5,400 bases of DNA from an uncultured Eubacterium sp. (GTDB taxonomy: Bacteria; Bacillota; Clostridia; Peptostreptococcales; Anaerovoracaceae): assembly GCA_900551775.1 (NCBI GenBank), contig URXI01000295.1, positions 1 to 5,400 on the forward strand, written 5' to 3'. Numbering within the stretch: position 1 is the stretch's first letter; every line of letters begins with the position of its first letter. A model generated the notes under the pieces. That model ran no database searches and was not told where the DNA came from. It saw only the letters and a list, made by a program, of their open reading frames with translations. Positions 5,237 to 5,400 of this stretch are shown piece after piece. The position numbers and the translations under genes were made by a program.

Positions 5237-5400
5237 TTAAATCGACATAATGACATATGCTAATACGCAGCAGATGAGGGCGATAAACCAGAACATGACG
5301 ACAACGTTTTTCTCTTTCATGCCGCCCATCTCAAAGTGATGATGCAGGGGCGCCATGCGGAAGAACCGTTTTCCTCCAGTGGCTTTAAAATACAATACCT
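5237..5400 (-). CDS. mraY: Phospho-N-acetylmuramoyl-pentapeptide-transferase MraY, C-terminal 53 residues (5' part outside window)
   Basis: MraY is the polytopic membrane enzyme that moves phospho-MurNAc-pentapeptide from UDP to undecaprenyl phosphate, making lipid I. Only the 3' end is visible: 53 codons and a TAA at 5239-5237. The segment reads [22 protein letters not shown], containing the conserved MAPLHHHFE loop with its triple His (residues 19-21 of the fragment). A short polar stretch GGMKEKN and the final membrane helix (about [19 protein letters not shown]) complete it. This tail is diagnostic for MraY rather than for WecA/TagO relatives, which lack the HHHFE ending. It precedes murD by 30 nt, as in many dcw clusters. 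The last codons and the gap are A+T-rich. Confidence 0.96.
   Translation of the reverse strand, partial: VLYFKATGGKRFFRMAPLHHHFEMGGMKEKNVVVMFWFIALICCVLAYVIMSI

Noticed and set aside
1..5400. A previously undescribed gene system, CRISPR array, tRNA or mobile element with transposase
   Set aside because: All coding capacity is explained by six well-known cell wall and division genes; no regularly spaced repeats, tRNA-like folds or transposase motifs were found.

Overview
The window is one dense, unidirectional stretch of a division and cell wall (dcw) cluster. Every gene lies on the minus strand. In transcription order, from the right edge to the left edge, they are mraY (3' end only), murD, ftsW, murG, ftsQ/divIB and ftsZ (first 211 codons only). 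The gene order, the DivIB-like FtsQ, strong AGGAGG-type ribosome binding sites and moderate GC suggest a Firmicute of the Clostridia type. I cannot name a genus with confidence.

Layout: the mraY tail (5237-5400) is followed by a 30-nt, very A+T-rich gap and then murD (3827-5206). The murD stop and the ftsW start share one base (TAATG). ftsW (2667-3827) ends inside a cluster of three inverted repeats that fills its last codons and most of the 90-nt gap before murG (1476-2576). murG and ftsQ overlap by 8 nt. A 75-nt gap with a possible extended -10 promoter precedes ftsZ (1-634, continuing off the left edge). No intrinsic terminator is visible, so the genes are probably co-transcribed from a promoter beyond the right edge.

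How the genes work together: MraY makes lipid I from UDP-MurNAc-pentapeptide. MurD acts earlier, adding D-Glu to UDP-MurNAc-L-Ala. MurG converts lipid I to lipid II. FtsW polymerises lipid II at the septum, FtsQ/DivIB belongs to the divisome subcomplex that controls it, and FtsZ is the ring that positions the machine. murB, murC and ftsA, often interleaved in other dcw clusters, are absent from this interval.

I see no new multi-gene system. The points most worth a second look are: (1) the N-terminus of MurD, where the usual glycine-rich UDP-binding loop is missing and local GC falls to about 26%; (2) the hairpin cluster at the ftsW 3' end, which looks like an inserted palindromic repeat and supplies the ftsW stop codon; (3) an A9/A8 homopolymer pair early in ftsQ; and (4) altered SEDS signature residues in FtsW.
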